Assembly (NCBI RefSeq): GCF_040939455.1
Contig: NC_134116.1
Span: 68,448,400 to 68,512,399, forward strand
Reading direction: 5' to 3'
Origin: Microcebus murinus
Taxonomy: Eukaryota; Chordata; Mammalia; Primates; Cheirogaleidae
DNA length: 64,000 nucleotides
The notes beneath the pieces are model-generated. The model worked only from the letters and a program-made list of their open reading frames with translations. It ran no database searches and was not told where the DNA came from. Every line of letters begins with the position of its first letter. Position 1 is the first letter of the stretch. The position numbers and the translations under genes are program-made. Of the stretch, positions 24,301 to 36,239 are shown piece after piece.

Positions 24301-24666
24301 GGTAATACTGATACAACTATCACTGAAAACTCATTAACTCATATTTTTTGTAACTTTGGACTTCCTTTAATAGGTGATTGGGAGTTCCAGGTAAATTAAT
24401 CTTTCACTTGACTGCTTTATGGAGGAAAGCATAAATGAAGCAGAAATGCTTCATTATTGAGCAAAACATTTATGGTAGGAAGCAAACCCATTATTGAGAT
24501 ATGGCTTGTCTCTAGGCAATTATACAAATACCACCAAAGAGGCAGCCTACTCAGGGTGCAATAATCAAATATGAAACAGGCTACAGCTTGTGATTTTTGA
24601 TGTTACTTCTTGCCAAATTTTTGTTTAACCCTACATTACCAGCAAATATCCTTCTCAGTATCAAAG

Positions 24667-24760
24667 CACTGGTTCTCAAACTTTAGCATGCACTAGAATC
24701 ATCAGGAATCTCCATTTTAAGCATTTCCAGCTTGTAACTTTAACTAGAAATTCCTATTCC
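24667..24760 (+). repeat. MER5A-like hAT-Charlie fragment
   Basis: 'ctggttctcaaactttagca' and 'tgcactagaatcatcagg' match the start of the MER5A family; the rest is too diverged or truncated to follow. Confidence 0.6.
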
Positions 24761-24930
24761 AAAAAATCATTGTTGTCTATCTCAGCTTTTTAAAATAAAA
24801 CAAAACCAGCCTTCACGCTTGTTGCTCAAAAGGTCCTCAAAAGGTAAATGAAATGCTTACATGTATAGGTCAATATGCTGAACCAGAAAAAAAATAGGTA
24901 TTTTAATAAAATCATAAAAAATGATTTTTT

Positions 24931-25261
24931 GGCCGGGCGTGGTGGCTCACGCCTGTAATCCTAGCACTTTGGGAGGCCGAGGCGGGCGGATTGCTCAAGG
25001 TCAGGAGTTCGAAACCAGCCTGAGCGAGACCCTGTCTCTACCAAAAATAGAAATAAATTAATTGACCAACTAAAAATATATATACAAAAAATTAGCCGGG
25101 CATGGTGGCGCATGCCTGTAGTCCCAGCTACTCGGGAGGCTGAGGCAGTAGGATCGCTGAGCCCCGGAGATTGAGGTTGCTGTGAGCCAGGCTGACGCCA
25201 CGGCACTCACTCTAGCCTGGGCAACAAAGTGAGACTCTGTCTCAAAAAAAAAAAAAAAAAA
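24931..25261 (+). mobile_element. Alu SINE, full length, strepsirrhine type
   Basis: Starts GGCCGGGCGTGGTGGCTCA and ends in a poly(A) tail. It is flanked by perfect 10-bp target-site duplications ATGATTTTTT (24921-24930 and 25262-25271). The middle carries the extra 'attgaccaactaaaaatata' linker, and the right arm has 'aggctgacgccacggcac', both of which I associate with lemur/loris Alus. Low divergence suggests a relatively young insertion. Minus-strand frames across it are shadows. Confidence 0.96.
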
Positions 25262-25419
25262 ATGATTTTTTAACTTCCTTAGTTTTGTTTTTCTACTTTC
25301 TATTTTTCTCTCAAGCACAAAGTAAGGAGCACATGAGGATGAGGCATGGTCTCTTTCATGGTGGCTATGAATTGCTCAGCTCTGAGTTACAGATGGACTG
25401 TAACTTGAGCCTGAGCAGG

Positions 25420-26050
25420 TGCCACAGAAATACACTCAGTTAAGTCACCGCAAATTGTCGATGAAAAAGAAGGCAAACTCTGCAAAATAATTTAAAGAGG
25501 TTTATTCTGAGCCAAATTTGAGCACCGTGACCCAGAGCCACGCCCAAGAAGCCTTGAGCAAGTGGACTCGCTGTGGTTGGGTTACAGTTTGGTTTTATAC
25601 ATTTCAGGGAGACAGGGGTTACAGGTAAAGTCATAAATCAAAACACGAATGGCGCACATTGGTTTGGCGTGAAAATGTGGGCCATCTTGAAGGGGGGTGG
25701 TACTTACAGGTTATAGGTGGGTTTAAAGACTTTGACTTGCGCTTGGTTAAAGCCATGCAGCTTTGTCTAAAGGCTTGGAATGTTTTAAGATAAGGAGGTC
25801 TGTTAACCAGAGACAAGCCACTGGAAATACTTGCTGTCTAAATTGAGGACCTGCAGGTTTGTCTTGCATAGCTAGGACTACCAATGAGTTACAAAGGATA
25901 TTTACAAGAAGGGTCGGGGCATGATGAGGCACGTCTGACCTCCCTCCTCAAGGAATGCAATTCAGTTTTAGGGTACCTCTTGGCCAGAAGGAGGCTCCAT
26001 TCAGTCAGCTGGTAGGAGGGAAGTCTTAAGATTGTATTCTAGTTCACAAA
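25420..26050 (-). repeat. LTR-like remnant (family uncertain)
   Basis: A block of distinct composition with 'taaagaggtttattctgagc' near its left side, which on the minus strand gives a poly(A)-signal-like 'aataaacctcttta', as found near the 3' side of an LTR. Downstream text ('gttataggtgggtttaaaga', 'cctccctcctcaaggaatgc') is consistent with an old endogenous-retrovirus LTR. I see no coding remnants. Family assignment and edges are guesses. Confidence 0.45.
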
Positions 26051-26506
26051 ATGAATTAGAAACCAAATGAATTAACATCAGCTATCATGACTAAAGGAAT
26101 AAAACTAATGGTACATGCACCTCTCAGACTTTATTTTTAGTGGTTATTTGTCAAAATGTATTGTTCCCTAATCATTATGACTCTCAGTAGACCTAACTAC
26201 AAATCTGACAGAGATGACAGTTGACAGCCCAAAATAAGTGACTGAGGCAAAGGTCTCAATCACTGGAGGTTTTGAGGGTGCAACAGGGAAAAACACAAAC
26301 CACAGACAAATCTATAACTGTTTTTTTCTGAAGGAGAATTTGGGAAATTCAGTACTTAGGGTAAGGCTTACTGGAAAAAAAGGGAGTGGAGGGGAGGTAA
26401 ATAGTTACATTCTTATGAGACCCAGCAAATCTACATTTTATATAAGAAAAGGTGAATGTTAGAAGAGCAAGAGAGAGTGAAGGAAGCATCAATTATGTAG
26501 ATGTCC

Positions 26507-26809
<303 letters not shown>

Positions 26810-28661
26810 TCAACATTATTAGTGTGGAATTGAACAAACTTTAGTTTCCGGAGCTAGACTTAGCCTGCAGACCCAAAGTTACAATTTGCATGTTCTTGTT
26901 TATGGGAGCCTAGCAAGGAATTTTCTTATGAATGATCTATGGGGGTGGGGGGCAGTCCTTCATAGCGGCCTGAGGCCTTTTATCCTTCCATGGGGATCTG
27001 GCTAATGCATAATGTTAATAGCAGCTATTCATTTGGAAGTTGGTATTGCATGACTCAGGCTTGACCTTCCTCCATTTTGCATAAGGAGTTGGGGAGGGGG
27101 TCCTGGTATTTTTATTTTTCTTTACACAAGTATTCATCCATGAATATCTCTGGATCCCTAAAAGATTGCTGTAAGATTTGCTTGCAAGGTCAGGATGTAT
27201 AGGAATTAATTGCTTGACACTCCTAATATTTCAAGAGTGAGGTCCTGAATATTTAGTTTGACCATACAACAGTTAGACATTTCACATCATTTAATTCTAT
27301 ATGCTTAGAGAGTATGTTCATAAAGAGCAATATTTAGAGGCAAGAGGTAATGATAAAGAAACTGTTTATAGGGAATAATATGTAGATCCATCTGTAACCG
27401 AGCCAAACTCCAATTTTGAAAAAAAAAAAAAAAAAAAAAAAAGTATCACATCCTGGAATGGCCCCCTTGCATTTTTACGTTTTTTAAAGAAGAACACAGC
27501 AAGCTGCATACCTTAAGGGATTCACTGAGCAAAGCAAAGACTAAAAAGCATAATTTATGGGCCTAAAATCAGTGATAGACAAAAAACAGAGTGGAAATGA
27601 GAGAAAACGGCTCTGAAAATTGACTGCAGGGAAGCAGCTACGTGAAGTGAGCCTGACATTCACACAGTGGACATGGAAAGAACGGAAGATATAGAGGGAG
27701 GAACTGTCACAGCCAATTCCCCAGGGCCTCTCTTGCAGCTGCAAAGCCTTCCTTGCTCTAAAGCAGCCTGACACTTTTATTGAAATCCTGGAGTTTGCTT
27801 GCAGCGCCAGAGGTTTCTCACTAGCTGGTCTTTTCCTTTATCATTAGTTCTGTGATCCCAATACTGCAACTGTCTTAACCTAACAAATCAGGAGGAACCT
27901 GCAAACCATCAGTTATGCTAATTCGGCGCCCAGGTGTGCCCTCTGCTCCTACCCCAAAAGCCACTCTGCCAAGGAACATTCCACACAGTCTCCTGACTTC
28001 TGAAATAATTTCCAAAGAAAAGAGCCAATTTAAAGTGCACTTTTTTTTCTCCATAATATTTTTCCTTGACACCTTGTTAAGAAAGGAAGGCCCTTGATTG
28101 GTCATGTGGTGCATTTTTCCTTTCTCAAACACAACTGATAACCAATCTAATTTTTTTCAAAAAATAGCTGTAAAGCTCAACTCTAGAAATTCTTTAGCAA
28201 CATTGTGAACATAAGCTCACTCACTGACAAATTCTTTATTCCTAACCTAGGCCTCCCATGCAATAATTCTACCTAAGTCATTATTTTTTAGTACAATTAG
28301 AGAATGTCTAGTCATTGCAGATTATTTTATCAAGCAAAGTTTAACCTGTGAATGGCTTGAAAGAAAACTAAATATCCATTACCCACTGAGGTATTTTTTA
28401 ATGAAATGGCCTTTATTATATTACTTATATAAATGCAAATAGGTCAGTCCTCCTGCTCATGGTCATTTCCAGTGATGATTATAAGATATGATGTCTTCTC
28501 TTATATAATAAATCTCTTTGAAGCTCAGTTGGTCTTTACCCAACAAAAAGGTCTCAAGCATCCTAAATATTATTGATGGTAGTTCTATTATATAATATTT
28601 AATGGCATCACTAATTGACAAAAATTATTGTTATGCTTATTGCAAAGAGTACATATTTTAT

Positions 28662-29000
28662 GGGTTGAATTTTGCTCCACCCCCTAATAAAAAAAGATTG
28701 GTTGAAGTCTTAACTCCCTGTACCTCAGAATATGACCTTATTTGGAAAAAGGATCGTTGCAGATGGAATTAGTTGAGATGAGGTCATCTAGAATAGGATC
28801 CTTATAAGAACATGGCCATGTGAAGACACAGAGACACAAGAACACCATGAGAAGATGGAGTCAGAGATTAGCAATAAACAACTGCAAGCCAAAGAATGCC
28901 AAGAATCGACAGCCACTAACCCGAAGCTACGAAGCTTCTTTCTACCTAATGCTGTTGCTGGATGACTATTACAGAAATTAAACTTTCACCACGCCACTCA
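28662..29000 (+). repeat. Ancient LTR-like repeat, MaLR type suspected
   Basis: Contains 'gggttgaattttgctccacc', 'cagaatatgaccttatttgg', 'gcagatggaattagttgag', 'gatgaggtcatctag' and 'gaacaccatgagaagatgg'. These phrases recur in this order in a widespread mammalian repeat that I place near the ERVL-MaLR LTRs. The family name is uncertain, and no coding part is present. Confidence 0.5.
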
Positions 29001-29099
29001 GCTAGTCAGAAACTCAGGTGCCAGTGGGTTACTACCACTGAATTCATAGTGCCATCTAAGATTCTATATAAAGAACCCATCTAATCCATATTTCTAGTA

Positions 29100-29520
29100 G
29101 CAGAGACATTGCAACTGCACTGCCAGCAGTCCCCATAACATCTCTCACTTTCTAGCCCCAGCATATGTGCTCACCCTACTCCAATCTTCTAGAACGTCTG
29201 TGCATCTCTGCCTATCAAAATGCTATTATTCTTTCATGTCCAATCTAATACCTTATTCCTTGCATGAAGGCTGTTATGGATTCTTTCCTTAGTACAATAT
29301 CACCTCTTCACCCCATACTCAAATAACACTCTTACAGCCCTTGCATGTTTTCTAAAGTATTTTGCCTTTATCTGTCGTCATTCATGCTCTTGGCATTCCA
29401 CCTCATAAACTATAAGCCATTTAAGGGCAACAGTGTGTTTCATTCCTCACTGGTTTCTTACAGCCCACCGCCACGTGCATGTAGTCATATAAAAATTTAT
29501 TATCAACATTAATAAATTTA
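29100..29520 (+). repeat. L2 LINE 3' region fragment
   Basis: Diverged L2 wording, including 'cataaactataagccattta' followed by 'agggcaacagtgtgtttc'. Boundaries are approximate. Confidence 0.55.
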
Positions 29521-29969
29521 TGCTAAATTGGCCCTACAAGCTCAAATCCATTAAAGAGAAACTCACAAAGGAAAATTGAGAGGTCACAGCAAAAATTCAA
29601 TGTCATGCAGAAATGTTCACAAAATTTTAAGCTACCCTAAAAGATGACTGCCTATAGAGTTTGTGTCATATCTATCCAAATTTACCAGAAACAGCCCTTT
29701 ACTAATTAGAAGCAAATTTTCTACCTCTAAAGCTCGCTACTGCCAAGGTTAAAGGCATCCGACTATTTAGCTGAAGGAAATGCTCTTTCTCCACATGAAA
29801 TGCCACAAATACCACACAAAGAGTCACAATTACATCTAAGCACATTCTTTTACTTTCTTAGAGGTAATCATCATATGTGCCAGACTATGCACAAATTTCC
29901 TGATTCAAGAAGATTTTTTAAAGTGTGTTAAATTATATTATTAATCAAAAGGGGAAAAATGGAAAGAGT

Positions 29970-30180
29970 ACCGGAACTAACATTAGTTAGCAATAGATGC
30001 CTTAAATCTCTTATTTAATCTGCACAATTTCCCAGTTAATCTTCACCCTGCAGAATAAGAAGTGAAGAAGAGGGAGACCCTCAGAGATTTAAACTCCCTG
30101 ACCAGGCTCAGTGAACTTCAGACCCAGTAGTGATTCTTAGGTCCATGTTCTTAATCTAACAACACTCTACCTTCCAGAAA
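29970..30180 (+). repeat. MIR SINE
   Basis: MIR order is visible: 'ctgcagaataagaagtga' (from 'cccattttacagatgaggaa'), 'gagatttaaactccctgacc' and 'tccatgttcttaatctaac'. Old and diverged. Confidence 0.55.
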
Positions 30181-32406
30181 GTAAAACAGTACAAACCGGT
30201 AGGCACAATGGGTACATTGCATTCATTTTGGGGTTCGATATTCAGAAGATGGTTAGCTTCATCCATTCCGATTTTCATAGCCAGGATTTTAAAGTTCAGT
30301 TGCCTGGTATAATTTCACAAGACTAAAATTAGTTTTCTAGTATTAACATATAGATATAGAAAACAATCAGTTGGCAAAAACAACTTAGCCTTAAACCTGG
30401 GCTATGGAAACTAACTCCTCAAAGTAATCACAGTACAGTTTTCCAATAGTCCTCTTTCTTTTTGACAAGCTAGTTTGGTTTTTAAAAAAAATTTTCCCAA
30501 GAAAACCTATAATTATTGTTTAAAATGTGGTCTTTGACTTTTTTATATTTTTATTAAAATTTTTCACTTTGTGTATGAGTAAGTTTCTGCTGGAAGAAAG
30601 ATGGATTGTACTCATTTAATAGTAAAATGTATCATGATCATTTTCCCTTATTCCTAATTTTCTGATTCCGTCATCCTTAATTTTAGTTTTGTGTTAAAGA
30701 ATTTTAAAGTTAAATCATGACTTTTAACTGCTCTCTGTTAAAAATTTTTATTGGATTTTAGAAGGATTATAAAACAGAATAAAAAAATGCTGTTCTACTC
30801 CAAAATAATAAAAAATAAGCAGACTAAATTCTTTCTATATTAAATTAAGAGTTTCTATCTACTGGAATCATGGAAAACAGATCTCCTATATCATATTTAT
30901 GGTGAGAATTTAAACAAATTGGTGTACAGCTCACTTTAGTATTTTTGTTTAGTTTAAGTAAATTTAAGAAGATCTGGAGAATTATGTTTTCTCAAAGTGC
31001 TTTGTGTGTTGGATGGCCGCTGAGCTGTGTGGCAATAGGAGTCAGACACCTCCCTCTGGTGGCCCAGCCATAAAATTTCCCAGCTATACTTTGTTCAAGA
31101 TGTTTCAATTTTGTATTGTTTCAAATGCGCTAGTTTTTGAAATTAATACATTAACCATATTGAAATGGTTTTCTCAAAATTTATTTCTTATGCAAAAGTG
31201 AATAGTATTTAGACTAATCAGTGGCCCTTGGGAAGCTAAGCATTGTCTCATCTGTTCCCACAAGTTACTACTAATCACAAATCACAAATCCATTCTACAG
31301 CCAGTGGAAATAGAATTTTCCCCTATTTCTCTGAAGAGAAAAAGGGAGTATCTTTTAAGTTTTTTAATTTTTAAAAATATTTCACGGTGATACATGCACA
31401 ACTCTTTTCAAAATTCTATTTTATCAGTTTATGATTAACTATTTATTAAGGAACAAGATCAAAAGCCTTATTTAAACCCAAGATATGTTACCCCTTTTGC
31501 TTTCTCACAATTTACCAAATTAATTTTTTATGATAGAAATATTTTTCATTTTAGATCATTTTGGCCAGTTCTCTTCCTTAACAATTAATACGGATGTTTA
31601 TTCAACATGGATAAATTAAGGTTACACAGTTGTTTTTCTAACATCTTTAGAATACTTGTGAAATCTGCAAATATATAATTTTAGTATCATTGATTATTTA
31701 ACTCAATTCATAATTGATTTTCTTTCAATCATTAAACATCTTCTCTCTCCATTCTACACTCCAAAATCACAATTCTGTGCTAACCCAATCTCTGCTCCTA
31801 AACCATCTAATCTCTTCAAAATGATACCTGGGGAATCACATTTATTTATTTTTAAATGATAAGTCAACAAATGCTATGTTTTAACAGAATCCTTTATTTA
31901 TTTTGTTAAATTCAGCCATCTAACTAGAACTGGAATCCCCTCTTAATGTACATATGATTGAAATTAGTGTTGAAGAGTTCATTGTCTTACAAGGTTTCTG
32001 ATTACATGTTGGATAGCTAGCTTCTTAATCTTGTTATATTGATATTTATGAAGACTTTTAATTTTTATTGGACATGTTTGGTATTTGATATGTCTTAGCA
32101 TCATCTCATGTGATTTGGGGTGTGTATCAGCTATGATTGATTCTCTGTCACCTTATATTCTATATGAGAACATTTCTGTCATTGTTAACTTATTCTGTTT
32201 TAAATGTCACATAGATTATATATTCGTACCTTATCATATTTGTTTACTCATTCTTTTGATTCACGTGAAGCACTCTATAGCCATTGTCCATTATCTAGTG
32301 AAACTCCCACTTTGGGGAAATAACAATAAAAACATTTATAATTAAAATATATATTTTTTTCAGAGTAGCAATATAACCAAAACAGAAATGTCCCTTTGCT
32401 TTTCAG

Positions 32407-32448
32407 AGGCGAGCTGCTGATAATTTGAGAAGACATCACCAATATCAA
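32407..32448 (+). CDS. TRPC4: TRPC4 short exon (14 codons), CIRB region
   Basis: A 42-nt exon, phase 0 at both ends (TTTTCAG|AGG ... CAA|GTAAGT), encoding RRAADNLRRHHQYQ, residues 694-707. It begins the calmodulin/IP3-receptor binding (CIRB) segment of the TRPC cytoplasmic tail, a basic amphipathic region. Its length divides by three and both flanks are in phase 0, so skipping would be in frame. The following intron is only 129 bp. Confidence 0.95.
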
Positions 32449-32577
32449 GTAAGTTGTCTTTGTATTATATCTTGATATTTGCATTAAAATAAAATAAAGT
32501 CTTCCCTTCAGAACTGACTCAGGAGAGAAGTCATATTTATGCACTGAATATCAATACTGTGTTCTAAAATGCCCCAG
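32449..32577 (+). other. TRPC4: Very short TRPC4 intron (129 bp)
   Basis: GTAAGT...CCCCAG intron between two small phase-0 exons. Its length divides by three, but retention would meet an in-frame TGA nine codons in, giving a channel truncated just after residue 707. Confidence 0.93.
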
Positions 32578-32667
32578 GAAGTTATGAGGAACCTGGTGAA
32601 GCGCTATGTGGCCGCAATGATTAGAGATGCTAAAACTGAAGAAGGCCTGACCGAAGAGAACTTTAAG
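32578..32667 (+). CDS. TRPC4: TRPC4 exon (30 codons), cytoplasmic helix
   Basis: A 90-nt exon, phase 0 at both ends (CCCCAG|GAA ... AAG|GTAACC), encoding residues 708-737, from [16 protein letters not shown] to [10 protein letters not shown]. It continues the CIRB region and the long connecting ('rib') helix that packs under the membrane domain in TRPC4/5 structures. The segment is nearly invariant across TRPC4 and TRPC5 as I recall them, as expected for a structural helix. Confidence 0.96.
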
Positions 32668-34070
32668 GTAACCATTTCCATCTTTATCACTATGAGAGAC
32701 AGATTCTGCAGAATGTGGCTCAGAGCTGGAAACTCAGCCAAGTGTTTCAGTGAGCCTATGCCTTATGATTTTTAAAATTAAAACCTATTGAATTATACAA
32801 ACAAACAAAAACAGCAAGTGGTGAAATTTCTTCTCAAAATAAATTGTTTTCAAACATACAGAGAAAATCTCAGTGCCTCATGGCATTCTGACTTGCTGAT
32901 CCCAGCAACATAATACTGAGTGAGCTTTAGTGTTTGAAATTTCAGTAGATTTCTAAATCTGAAACATTTAGTAAACAGCACACTAGCAACTGCACAAACC
33001 TGTGTATCCTCCAACACTTTGGTAGCAGGGAATTTAAGGTTTCAGCTTAATTGTAACTTACACACTTATAAAGTTTTTCCTTTAGGTGTTTTTTTTTAAA
33101 TTTTATAAGAGGAAATGGGTAGAATACATGAAATACTATATGCTTAAATCATGTATTTAAAACTATTTTGCTATTTTGCATGAGCGTTTAGAGATTTGGG
33201 GAAAATGATTAAAGCCATTATGATTGTACAGCCAAAAACAAACACATTTTCTTTAAAAACCTATAGGAGACCTTTAACAGAGAAAAGCAGCATGTTTGAA
33301 CAAGAGAATGAAGAAGATAGATAAATTGCAAAACTTACAGCACAAATTGAAAACTGACTAGGAGCCAAGATGCTCTTTGCAGCCACAAAATTCAAGTTTT
33401 AAAGTTCAATGGTTCATTTAGGAGATAGATTAGAGGCAGGAGGCTACCAAGAAGGCCACTGTCAGGTTAAGACTAAGAATTCATTTACCAAACAAAATTA
33501 GGGAAAGGATGAATCTCAGAAATATCTGACCTGAAGCAATTTATAGGATATAGAGGCTGACACGGATGTTGGGGTAAGATCATCTTTAGGTGGTAAACAA
33601 TTGAAAGTAACTGGCAACTCTTAGAAAGGTAAGCTCTACTTTAAGTATTTTGTTTTAGATATTCCTTTGGACAGAAAAATGTGCCAATATTTGAAATCTT
33701 ATAAATTGCATCCCTGAAAGAGTGAGGTGAGTTGACAGAGATGATACTTAGAGGAAGTACTTGAAACTGTAGTCCCAGAGAAACCCAATATACTCTATAC
33801 TCTGCTGGAAAGGATAACTCTTCCTGTTTCTTTTTACATTAACCTTAGGAAATTTCCTTGTTATTATAAAATTCCAAAAGGAAAATCAAAGTAACACCGA
33901 GTGTCAGTGAGAGAACTGGGAATTCTCAGTAGAACCCCAGAAGAGGAGAATCCTAGTTCTTAAAAACCAGTGAAAATATTTCTGACCCACGTATGAAAGG
34001 AGAAACTGATGCTCCCTAATGTTTATTAATTTAAGTCACAACCTAATTTGTCATTTTAAATTTCATTTAG
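32668..34070 (+). other. TRPC4: TRPC4 last intron, 1403 bp
   Basis: GTAACC...TTTCATTTAG intron. AT-rich; the part at about 33370-33800 has repeat-like purine-rich wording that I cannot name. No other feature is seen. Confidence 0.85.
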
Positions 34071-34793
34071 GAACTCAAGCAAGACATTTCTAGTTTCCGC
34101 TTTGAAGTGCTGGGATTACTGAGAGGAAGCAAGCTTTCTACGATACAATCTGCAAATGCCACGAAGGAGTCCTCTAATTCAGCAGACTCGGATGAAAAGA
34201 GTGACAGTGAAGGTACTAGCAAGGACAAGAAAAAGAACTTCAGCCTTTTTGACTTAACCACGCTCATTCACCCGAGATCAGCAGCCATCGCGGCCGAAAG
34301 ACATAACATAAGCAACGGCTCGGCCCTGGTGGTGCAGGAGCCACCAAGGGAGAAGCAGAGGAAAGTGAATTTTGTGACCGATATCAAAAACTTCGGGTTG
34401 TTTCACAGACGATCAAAACAAAACGCTGCTGAGCAAAACGCAAACCAGATCTTCTCTGTTTCAGAAGAAGTTGCTCGTCAACAGGCTGCAGGGCCGCTGG
34501 AGAGAAATATTCAACTGGAAGCCCGAGGCTTAGCGTCCCGGGGCGACCTGAGCATTCCTGGTCTCAGCGAACAGTGTGTGTTGGTGGACCACAGGGAGAG
34601 GAACACGGACGCTCTGGGGCTGCAGGCAGGCAAGAGAGCGTGTTCATTCGAGTCGGAGAAGGTGGTGGTGGAGGACACCGTTCCTATAATACCAAAGGAG
34701 AAGCATGCAAAGGAGGAGGACTCCAGTATAGACTATGACGTACACCTCACAGACACAGTCACCCACGAAGATTACGTGACCACCAGATTGTGA
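34071..34793 (+). CDS. TRPC4: TRPC4 terminal coding exon, C-terminal tail with PDZ ligand
   Basis: A 723-nt exon encoding residues 738-977 and stop TGA at 34791-34793. It opens with [17 protein letters not shown], the C-terminal coiled-coil start. A serine-rich acidic linker ([12 protein letters not shown]) follows, then the alpha-specific segment 785-868, then the distal tail. The last five residues VTTRL are the PDZ ligand that binds NHERF/ZO-1-type scaffolds and holds the channel at the membrane. The total of 519 residues in this window gives a protein of human length if numbering is counted back from 977. The stretch just before the PDZ motif (about 925-968) shows several apparent changes from the human sequence as I remember it, while the core is unchanged. 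An internal splice pair is listed separately. Confidence 0.97.
   Translation, partial: ELKQDISSFRFEVLGLLRGSKLSTIQSANATKESSNSADSDEKSDSEGTSKDKKKNFSLFDLTTLIHPRSAAIAAERHNISNGSALVVQEPPREKQRKVNFVTDIKNFGLFHRRSKQNAAEQNANQIFSVSEEVARQQAAGPLERNIQLEARGLASRGDLSIPGLSEQCVLVDHRERNTDALGLQAGKRACSFESEKVVVEDTVPIIPKEKHAKEEDSSIDYDVHLTDTVTHEDYVTTRL
34213..34464 (+). other. TRPC4: Exonic intron (exitron) defining TRPC4 alpha/beta
   Basis: Inside the last exon, GAAG|GTACTA at 34213 and the pyrimidine-rich TTCTCTGTTTCAG|AAG ending at 34464 form a usable splice pair exactly 252 nt apart. Removing it deletes 84 codons, residues 785-868, and rejoins in the same phase (split codon becomes GAA). The published TRPC4 beta isoform lacks exactly residues 785-868. 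The removed segment carries the lysine-rich [10 protein letters not shown] and is reported to bring phosphoinositide inhibition and SESTD1 binding to the alpha form. Confidence 0.9.
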
Positions 34794-35022
34794 TACTTGA
34801 AGGAGGAAGCGTTTCCCATACACACACGTATTTTCCATTGTGCTCTGGGGTGGGGGGAAATGTTTAAAATTAAATTAGCAAATGCTAACTTACACTTTGT
34901 AGTGTTGATCAACTGTGGCATATTAACCTGTAACATGTTGAAATAAGGCAAAGGCAATCAAAAACCCTTCTGTTTTGTAGCCTGCTTTTGCTTTCACAAT
35001 TTGTTTTACAATTGTTTTTGTT

Positions 35023-35032
35023 AATAAATAAA
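35023..35032 (+). terminator. TRPC4: Proximal poly(A) signal, double AATAAATAAA
   Basis: Two overlapping AATAAA hexamers (35023-35028, 35027-35032) are followed by a GU/U-rich stretch ('cttgtattcttgtactgttg'), the expected downstream element. This is the strongest proximal candidate. Confidence 0.65.
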
Positions 35033-35316
35033 CGCACCTTGTATTCTTGTACTGTTGCAATAACCCACAGGAAAATTTTTAGCTATCTTTTTCAATCAAA
35101 ACCAATGCAATTTGTTTCATGTGGTAGGTTGACTCCTATAATAGATATTTTTCTAAGCAGAAAACAATGTAGCTGAAATATTAGAGCTTTTCATATTTTT
35201 TAGGGCCTCTAGAAATGGCTGCTTACCAAGGACTGATCACCCAGTACTACAGTTTGATTTTAAGACACAAAATTACCAAATTATTTCTTAAGAACATGTA
35301 AATAATTATAGTACAC

Positions 35317-35639
35317 AATAAAAGCAAGCAAGCCTTCTCACGGGGTCATGATCCAACCTTCTGTTAAGATGAAAGTCAGGTATACTTTGTAGACTTTTAG
35401 GTTGTACCAGTGTTTCCTTTTAGTAAGTATAAGAAATGTTTGTCTTAATAAATTATGATGATTAATGGTTTTTAATCACTTTTTGTCAGAAAAAAATCTT
35501 GATTCTCCGGTTTTTTTAAAAAAATAAATTACCTGTTTACTAGATTTAACTGTTTATCAGTATAAATATGAGTCTTTGTGGTTACTGAATTTCAAAAATG
35601 TGGCAAAAGTTCTCAGATATAGAAAAGAATTACAATAAA
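35317..35639 (+). terminator. TRPC4: Distal poly(A) signal cluster
   Basis: Further AATAAA hexamers at 35317-35322, 35447-35452, 35523-35528 and 35634-35639. The one at 35447 is followed by a T-rich 'tggtttttaatcactttttg'. Alternative polyadenylation is plausible but not shown. Confidence 0.45.
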
Positions 35640-36239
35640 TTGTAATAATGTAAGCACTTTAAATTACCAAGATGATTGCATACTTATAATACCCAGATGA
35701 AAATGAATTCATTTCCACAACATAAATCTAAGCTAAGTTAAATTCCAATATTTTCAATCAGCACAATATTGTTGTCAACTCAAAAGAAGTACAAAAACCT
35801 AGCAATTTCTTCTTCTTTTCCCCAGTGATGGGTACATATTTCTTTAGAATTAAAATCATTCAAAAATCATCATTAATTTTATCAGTAGGTGGAGATATAT
35901 ACTTTCCCTATAGGGACAGCATTCTTAATTCTTTGTTTCTTCTATTGCTTGCCAGGTAATTTAGCTTATATTATAATCATTCACTGAACTATTAAAAGGA
36001 AAGTGTTTACAACTGGCATAAAAATAGTACTGGAAACTTTTTAAAGTTTCAGTTCTATTACTGTGTCTATTCATCATACATGCCATTAGCATTTATTTCA
36101 AATGAATAGAAAAATGCTAAGTTCATTTTACCTCAAAAAATTACCTCCGTGGAGTAGAGAAATTTTATACAATTTTGCATTGGCCAAAACCAGCATAATG
36201 TTGTGAAACCCAGTTTCTGATTACCATCACAAACAGAAC

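Larger units (their letters stand above)
34794..35640 (+). other. TRPC4: TRPC4 3'UTR (end not certain)
   Basis: AT-rich DNA directly after the stop codon with no recognisable repeat and several AATAAA hexamers. The true cleavage site cannot be chosen from sequence alone; the end given here follows the last hexamer of the cluster at 35634-35639. Confidence 0.65.

Noticed and set aside
34107..34793. 228-codon ATG-initiated frame as a separate gene
   Set aside because: It is the internal part of the TRPC4 terminal exon; the exon starts at 34071 after a splice acceptor.
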